DNA of 64,000 bases from Kalaharituber pfeilii (lineage: Eukaryota; Ascomycota; Pezizomycetes; Pezizales; Pezizaceae), in assembly GCA_015179045.1 (NCBI GenBank), contig WHUZ01000035.1:434001-498000 (forward strand), read 5' to 3'. A model generated the notes under the pieces. The model was not told the origin of the DNA and ran no database searches. It was given only the letters and a program-made list of their open reading frames with translations. This document shows positions 57,731 to 64,000 of the stretch, piece by piece (position 1 is the stretch's first letter; each line of letters starts with the position of its first letter). A program made the position numbers and the translations under genes.

Positions 57731-58348
57731 TTATTCTTCTTCATCATCATCATCGTTGCCGCCATTGTTCGCCTGGTAAGCAGCTTTCTCGTCTTCATAT
57801 CGCTTTTTATCGGCGGCAGCTTTGGCCTCATATGGATCTCGCTGCTTCTGAGATAAAGCCTTCCATCGCTCGCCAAGGACTTTGCCGACTTGGCCTGAAG
57901 ACAAGCAGTCAGTAAAACATTTCCAATGGCGATTGAGATTGCCAAATGTACACGTACCGAAGGCAATTCCAGGATTTTCCGCTCGTACGTTTTCTCGTTG
58001 CTCGTTGGCGAAGAACATGTAAGCTGAAAGACCGCGCTTTGGGGCATTTGGATCTAGGAAATTAGGACGTTAGCTTTTGTTGCCCAAATGCTGTGCACAA
58101 TCAAGTCTTTGATGCCGCTGACTGCTAAGACTCTTTGTACCGAGAAAGACTCGATCTTAATTCGGCTCTTGTGTAAAGGAGAGGCTAGGGTGATTTATCG
58201 GCTGTCGCCGGCATCGGCAAACAATACAATAAAAGATTTTGAATCCGCATTCATTTTCGGCTGCAATAGCCAGGGAATTTGACATACCCTTCTTCTTCTT
58301 GGTTCCCTTAGCGGGCTTGCGTGACGATGACTTCTCGGCTTTGCCCAT
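57731..58348 (-). CDS. nhp6: Nhp6-type HMG-box chromatin protein
   Basis: Three exons, 58348-58288, 58053-57958 and 57894-57731, with canonical introns (234 and 63 nt) in phase, encode 106 residues. A basic N-terminal tail ([20 protein letters not shown]) precedes a single HMG box at about residues 21-92. The box starts [20 protein letters not shown] and includes [20 protein letters not shown] and [20 protein letters not shown] short Asn/Gly and Asp/Glu-rich tail follows. This is the layout of yeast Nhp6, an abundant non-sequence-specific DNA-bending protein that works with FACT and at Pol III promoters. The acidic tail is longer than in yeast. High confidence in family and gene model. Confidence 0.93.
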
Positions 58349-60788
58349 CGTGTGAGATGCAATTAAGGCTTCTAAGTAAAAATGCTGTGATGCAGGAGCA
58401 AGTGTTAGCCAGATTGTATCGGTTTTATCAGATCACACGGAACGCAATGAGTTGCATGCATCATGCTTTATTGAGGAAATAGAGTCTTGGTGGGCGTGTA
58501 AAGGTAAATGCGATATAGTTATTGAAGGGTAAGATTAGGAACGGGGGTGGGGGGGGGGGGAGGTTTGGGGCTCAAAGCATTGTGCAATTGGGTATGGGGG
58601 AGGTTGACGAGTAGAACGTGCAGGGACACTTTTTTTTTTTCTTTTTTCTTTTTTTTTTTTTTTTCTTTTCTAATATGGCTGGTGGGTCCACAGTATGTGG
58701 CCGCTACCAGCGATGAGAGCAACGAGGCACAGAGGAAGGTTGACGACAAACCTTTTGAAGAAAAGCAACGAATTGGGTCTCGAGGGGTAAGAAGTAGAAG
58801 AATTATGTATCTGAAATCGATGCGTGAGAAAATTAGCAAAGTTTGATTATTTTTGGGTGACGACGATTTTTGTATGTGGTGCGGTGGTAGTGCGTGCCCG
58901 ATTTGTATGGGGGGATGGGAGGGCGAACTCACAGTGCGGGCGTGGTAGTGAGAGAGGAGTGAGTGAGTGAGTAGAGAGCAGGAACAAAGTGAGAGGGCGG
59001 TTGTATGGCAGATTTGTAGTGGGAGGGAAATTGCGTGGGATCCGGAGGGGGGCACAACGCTTCGCTCGTTCCAAGACTAGCGCCGCTCGATCAAGCCTAA
59101 GCAGCAAGTGCGAGTGATAGCAGTGCTCCTCGCGCTGCTACGCACCTGCGCACCTGCGACCTACGCAGCGCACCCGCCCACCTCCACTAGTGAGCCCACC
59201 GCCCACACCACCCGCTACGCCCACCACCACACACACCGCGCTGCGCTGCGCTCTGCCATACGCTGCTGCTCGCATCCATCTCAGCTCCGGCGTGTGCACA
59301 GGGCCACCGCCGCGCTGCGCAGAGTACCAGTGCCCGCCCCAGTGCCCCCCCCCCCCCCCCCCCCAGGCGCCCCAGTGCCTTCGCTGTGTCGGCGGAGCAC
59401 AGCCAGAGCCAGTAGAAAAAGTAACGACGGTATAATACATAATACATAATACACAATACATAATACATATCTGTGTAATAGGCTGGGCTAGGTAATAGGA
59501 AAACCTGCTGCACGCGCTCTACTAAGACGCCCCGCTGGCTGGCCTCCTGACTGTCTGCCACCCCAGCGCCGATAGTACTGGGCAAGCCGCCTGCCCCCAA
59601 CTCGCTGCTACACGCATTCATCGGGGGATCCCTCACCATTTCGTGAAATGAAGGGGGTCCCGCCGCTGTAAGGGAGGGAGTTACCTGGGTTGGTGCCTGC
59701 TGTGTACGGAACCTATGTGGGTTAGGGGTGGTAAGACAAGTCTAGCAGAAACTGGCCATGCAGGCCCAAAGGCAACGCCCTCACCATTGCTGTTACTTGC
59801 TGTTGGTAGCGTTCGGAGCCCCCCATACCTTGCACCCACCAGCCCACGCTTTTGCTTCAAAGCCCATTGCTTTCTCCTGCCCCATACTCCCCTAGTTCCT
59901 TTATGCATCGTCTGTATGTTAGCCGATGAATTGCCTGTTTCCCAGCCCACTGAAGGAGATTGAAATATTGATGATCTTGAGCAAGGCAGGGTGCCAGAAC
60001 AAACTAGACACACTTGCGAGGGATATTTCCCGTGCTAAAATCTACCCCCCCCTCAAGTCTTACATTACACCACCTCACTTTGGATGACTAAAGCTCTCAA
60101 ATCAAATCCCAAGAGGTGATCCCATGCCAAGCAATCCCGTAGCCTCGTCCCAGGCAATCTTGGTACTGATATGTGCCAAGGTTCAAAGATGTCGAACTAT
60201 ACCAAGTGAAGCAGTGCTTCCATATCTGGTAATTCTGTGTTCAACTGGCCCGGCGGCAGATTTCAAAGCTTAGATATAAGGCAATGTACCTGGAGTTCCG
60301 TGTTCGAGGATACATCTCATTTGATGTCTACTTTCGAGCGTGGCTACTAGCCATCATTCATTAGGATGTCATAGGCAACATCCCATTAAGGAGCTCGAGC
60401 ACCCTAGCCTGACTCAATCACACTCGAATGAGTGCAAACACTATTGTCGAGCAGCTCATAAGAGTACTTGATTCCTATGCATATCTTATACGAGTATCTC
60501 AGGCTGCACGTGAACTCAGGACGGCCATTGAGATAAATTTATATTCTGCTGTAATTCATTAGACAGGTTTGGATTATAACCTACAACGCTGGGAACTAGC
60601 ACTGGCGCTACCATCAAATCGAGGATTTTACAGATTTTGAGAACCAAATGATGAAGACATCGTCTATATATTTCCCCATCCCCCTTTGCCTGAACCTAGC
60701 TGACATTCTAAGGTGTTGGTGTAAAGCCCTGGTATGTGTTTGCTCCGATTACTGCAGGTAGCGACGTAGAGGATATGATATAATACTA
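58349..60788. other. GC-rich promoter-side region and intergenic DNA
   Basis: The upstream flank of nhp6 includes a G-run block (58543-58572), a T-rich tract (58630-58672), a GC-rich segment at about 59040-59640 with a run of 20 C (59345-59364), and a short ATAATAC-type tandem repeat (59432-59468). The stretch 60050-60600 may be a dead retroelement but is too degraded to call. No gene seen. Confidence 0.4.
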
Positions 60789-61398
60789 GGTCGTTTCAAA
60801 AGTATTCGGACACCTGACTTGCATATGATGGGCTATGCGTAATGCAGTATGCAATATGCTACTCTGGATACCCAGTACTTGGTAGCCCATTCAAGGTCTC
60901 TACTACCACATTGCAACATAAACCTGAATATAGTCTGCAGTTTTGCAAACAGCAATCAAAGTAGCATATTCATGGCACAGTACTGTAACTAGGTACATAA
61001 TAGTGGTGGGGATGGGAGTCCAGAATAGGTAAAGAAAGTTGTCAAAATAGGTGTGAAACGACCGATAAAACGGCCGCCAAATGACCTCAAAAAAAATATT
61101 CTCAAATAATCACCAATAATACTGCCAAAGCAACCACCAAATTGTGGTGAAATGGCTGTCAAACTGGCTGCCAAAACGGCGGCTGCATGGCTGTTAAAAT
61201 AGCTGTCAGCACAAGTATAAAAATTGTGAAAATGCTTACCGAAATAGAATCCAAAACAGCAGGTCGAGCATCTAGCCGTGAGGCAGCCATAATAGTGGGA
61301 TTGGACTGCTGCCAATCCAGAAATATACTAGTGTATACCAGATACTGCATAGCGCATGTTATGCAGTAGTCAGGCGCCCCAATACTTTTGAACTGACC
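60789..61398. mobile_element. Mariner-type element, 610 bp, TA-flanked
   Basis: The left end GGTCGTTTCAAAAGTATTCG, continuing GACACCTGACT, is mirrored at 61345-61398 with several mismatches. TA dinucleotides flank both ends (60787-60788 and 61399-61400). The CAAAAGTATTCGG core is a typical Tc1/mariner end motif. The interior (61020-61250) is a monotonous run of AAACGGCC/AAATGGCTG-like words with no transposase. Confidence 0.75.
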
Positions 61399-61899
61399 TA
61401 CTAGTAGAGTAAAGGGACACTTATGATCATACCCGAAGTTGGAGGGACGGATATGTAGCGCTTGTCCTAATATTCCAGCTACTTTAATTATAGGTGGATT
61501 TAGCAGATTTTTGTGGGACCTTTGACGGTAAGAGGCTTGGGCGCATATCGGAGGCCTTGGCCTCACTTTCAAAAGATGGCGGGATCTTGCTCAATGCTAT
61601 TTTCTTAGCCGGAATTCTGCAATTCGAGTGGAAGTGATGCCCGTACTCAGAAGCTTCTATAAAGTCACGCAATTCAGTAGACATTCCACACTTTTGGATC
61701 GTCGAGAAATTTATCAAACTAAATTGTTCTCGACTTTCAGAATATCAATCGAGGCCGTACTGGTGAAGATAGAGTAGGTGTGAAAATGAGGTCTCTGGCC
61801 CGCACCTTGACGACTGAGGTATATAAGTGCGCCACAAACAGTCACTGGTACTACGGCAACAATGCAACGCAAAAACGATCCCGTACTGCTTGCTAATTA

Positions 61900-62602
61900 G
61901 CGGTATTCAGATTAGAAAAGTTCGGCCGGATTTTCTGTTCTCGGATTTTCCAGATTTCAGAACTTTATCAAGTCCGGAAAATCTGGCCATCTCCATACAA
62001 GTTTTTTTTTCGCGAAATAAATCTGATCGGATTTTAGGGAGAACCGTATGCAGTGTTGCATATATGATTGCATATCAGCAATTAAGCGCTTCGAGACTGG
62101 GATAAACTGGTTTGTCCACCAGATTCATTTTATATGTCTAATCTAAATACCGCATCTGGAGGTGGCTACGAGAATACTTGTAGACACTATTGGTTCAGAT
62201 TTTTGACAAGATCTTGCATAGCCTTACTTGTTTTGCCCCTACATTTCCGGATTTCAAAATTCTATCTTCTGGGAAATCCAGCCACTTCTCCTACAGAATT
62301 TTATCTGGTTTTTTCATGTCGCAAACCGGTTAAACCAGCATTTTTATCGCAAAATTAAATCCGGTCGGATTTTTTTGAGAATTGCGTACGATGTTGCATA
62401 CAACATGCATATCGCTGACTTACACGTGATTCTATGCAGTATTCAGGACTTGGCGCGCATAAATCTGGGTGGATTTTCAGAGTCAAAATTGGGTTCCATT
62501 TTCAACATCTAGTCCAATTTTCATCGAGAGGGTCAGTCCAGATGAACTGGTTTTGTCCGCCGGATTTCCTTTTGTATCCAGACAGTCTAATCTGAATACC
62601 GC
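61900..62602. repeat. Element bounded by 17 bp inverted repeats with an internal duplicated unit
   Basis: GCGGTATTCAGATTAGA (61900-61916) is matched perfectly by its inverse at 62586-62602 and nearly by another inverse copy at 62137-62153. The interior repeats a diverged unit (CCGGATTTC, AAATCTGGCCA/AAATCCAGCCA, then CGGATTTTTTTGAGAA/CGGATTTTAGGGAGAA and GTTGCATA). This suggests a duplicated or nested non-autonomous DNA transposon. No clear target duplication. Confidence 0.5.
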
Positions 62603-62975
62603 AACATCCCGGAAGTGGTAGGCACAAGCACATACACTGCATAGCCAAGATTCGCCGATAAGATGGAGGGTGATAATAACAAGTCCCCCGCTTTGTGTGA
62701 GGCGCCACAACCCCATCAGCCACTGGGGCGGCACGATGTGGCGGAACAAGGGGTCCTCCCACGCGACTGGCTGGGGGATTTGACCAAAGACAAGATTATT
62801 GCTGTGGGAACAAACAATCAAAACAAAAGCGCATGCGTCAAATTCCAAAACAACGGTCGAAAAGCGAGCTGGGAGACGAAGTTGCCTCCGCGCATCTGCT
62901 ATTGTCCCGCGGCAAACAAAGAAACCATAATTACGTTGTTTCTTTGTGTCGCGTCACTCAACCCTGATGCCTTCA

Positions 62976-64000
62976 ATGCATAACACCTCCGACAATGGAT
63001 CTCCATCTTTCTCTCGCATCAACTTAGCGAGCATCCGCTCGCATAAGGCAGACGCCGATTTGTTCGAATCACTGCGGAATTCAACGCTGCGGGGACGAAG
63101 GGGGCGGGATGGGTACAGTGCACAAGCGGAGGGTGATGAGACCTTCGTCCTCGGGGGAACAGCGGGAAGAGATCTGAGAACGGGTGTGTATGGCACGCAT
63201 GGGACTGGATTACGATCGGAAGCCCTTGCAAGATCACCATCCCCTCCAACTCTCTTATCTGCTCGTTTATCTGGACCGTTGTTTGCATCCCGGAATAATA
63301 GACGAAGTCTGCTCCCGGGCGACGACGATTCTACAGATCAGACTCTTGATCCTCCCACCATCCAACATACAGTCGATACCCTCTCCCTAGAGCAATTCTC
63401 GGACCTGTCAGTTGTCAACCAGCTTCGGAGTGATCCCCAGCTTTCACGGCTGTCAGGAGTGACGTCCGCGGCCAAGCCCTTTCGTTCCCGACCCGCATCG
63501 ACGGCAAACAAGCAGCAGTCCTCGGTCCCCGCTGGCAAGGCAGCACCAAATTCCCCAGACTTTGAAAAGCGTCTTGTTGAGGAAGTTAACGACCAAAACG
63601 CCCAATTCCGGTTTAGTACCTTTCGTCGAGGGCCTCCCGAACCGGAAGAGGACAGCACCTTTGACGCAGAGGCACTACCGAGCTTTCATTTTTCTTCTCC
63701 CATAGCTAGCTCAACACCAAGAGCTTCTTCAAAATATTATGGGCGTTCCGGGATAAAAAGTAGGTTGTTCGACGAGTCGACAGTCGAGAGATTGGACCAG
63801 TACGAAGATGAGGATGATGTGGGAGAGGCAACAGTTCTCCCTGCGCAACCGCAGGTACAACCGCAAACAGAGGATAGACCTGGGAGTCAAGGCTCAATAG
63901 CAAGTTCACAGCAAGATATCACAATGGGAAGGTTGGAAAGACGAAGGAGGAGGGAGAGGATGCAACCAATACAGGAAGTGTTAGGTGGGCAAAGCTATAT
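62976..64000 (+). CDS. 5' part of a large uncharacterised protein gene (runs off the window)
   Basis: From the ATG at 62976 the frame is open to the end of the window (341 codons) with no stop, which is very unlikely by chance. The product starts MHNTSDNGSPSFSRINLASI and is hydrophilic, rich in Ser, Arg, Asp and Gln. It contains stretches such as SHKADADLFESLRNSTLRGR, PDFEKRLVEEVNDQNAQFRF and STVERLDQYEDEDDVGEA, and a very basic run LERRRRRERMQ near the visible end. No domain was recognised; the composition resembles long scaffold or spindle-pole/cell-cycle proteins, but that is only an impression. The ATG chosen is the first in frame; upstream DNA is AT-richer and probably 5' UTR. Confidence 0.6.
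   Translation, partial: MHNTSDNGSPSFSRINLASIRSHKADADLFESLRNSTLRGRRGRDGYSAQAEGDETFVLGGTAGRDLRTGVYGTHGTGLRSEALARSPSPPTLLSARLSGPLFASRNNRRSLLPGDDDSTDQTLDPPTIQHTVDTLSLEQFSDLSVVNQLRSDPQLSRLSGVTSAAKPFRSRPASTANKQQSSVPAGKAAPNSPDFEKRLVEEVNDQNAQFRFSTFRRGPPEPEEDSTFDAEALPSFHFSSPIASSTPRASSKYYGRSGIKSRLFDESTVERLDQYEDEDDVGEATVLPAQPQVQPQTEDRPGSQGSIASSQQDITMGRLERRRRRERMQPIQEVLGGQSY

Noticed and set aside
59138..59639. Overlapping Ala/Pro/Arg-rich and Gly-rich ORFs on both strands
   Set aside because: Caused by GC-rich simple sequence including a run of 20 C; not credible coding sequence.
60050..60600. Possible copia-type retroelement end on the minus strand (purine tract, weak RNase H-like words)
   Set aside because: No intact motif or LTR pair could be seen; the similarity is too weak to call.
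1..64000. CRISPR arrays, bacterial operons, rRNA genes and secondary-metabolite clusters
   Set aside because: None is present; the sequence is a fungal nuclear region with spliced genes and no PKS, NRPS or terpene cyclase signature.

Overview
The window is nuclear DNA of a filamentous ascomycete (Pezizomycotina). The evidence is short GT..AG introns (about 43-234 nt, donors GTAAGT/GTATGT/GTACGT/GTGAGT), a DUF7918 gene, a cysteine-rich Mid2/SKG6-type membrane protein, an Ish1-repeat protein, a fungal-type HMG-CoA synthase and a three-exon Nhp6. About ten real genes sit in long, mostly AT-rich intergenic DNA full of decayed transposons, which suggests a repeat-expanded genome. I cannot name the genus; a Tuber-like member of the Pezizomycetes is one guess.

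Layout. 1-8 kb: the 3' end of a repeat-rich coiled-coil gene (+), a U2 snRNP-associated SURP/SR140-like splicing factor (-) and a DUF7918 protein (-). 8-18 kb: a GC-rich block, tRNA-Met(CAU), short poly(A) retroposons, microsatellites and a 1.9 kb long-inverted-repeat transposon. 19-20 kb: a single-pass membrane sensor-like protein. 20.5-28.3 kb: transposon graveyard with a pogo-type relic keeping a PCNA-binding-like tail, a degenerate heptamer repeat, a Mutator-like transposase pseudogene, a mariner-type MITE, a repeated ~240 bp element and orphan coding fragments. 30-38 kb: a small three-exon gene with a 212 bp retroposon inserted at its start codon, tRNA-Gly(GCC), HMG-CoA synthase (mevalonate pathway) and a frameshifted homoserine dehydrogenase (Thr/Met pathway). 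38-42 kb: more TA-flanked DNA transposons and retroposon tails. 44.8-48.6 kb: an uncharacterised seven-exon gene and a small protein with a mitochondrial-type N-terminus. 49-50 kb: Fot1/pogo-type transposase relic. 51.6-53.5 kb: a secreted or membrane-associated protein with eight Ish1 repeats. 57.7-58.3 kb: Nhp6 HMG-box protein. 60.8-62.6 kb: two more TIR elements. 62.98 kb to the end: the 5' part of a large uncharacterised gene that runs off the window.

The genes do not form a pathway cluster. The most notable content is mobile: at least two unnamed poly(A)-tailed retroposon families defined here by shared 3' ends and, in three cases, target-site duplications; several TA-flanked Tc1/mariner/pogo-type elements; and a long foldback element. 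Exon coordinates below were derived by eye from splice consensus and reading-frame continuity.
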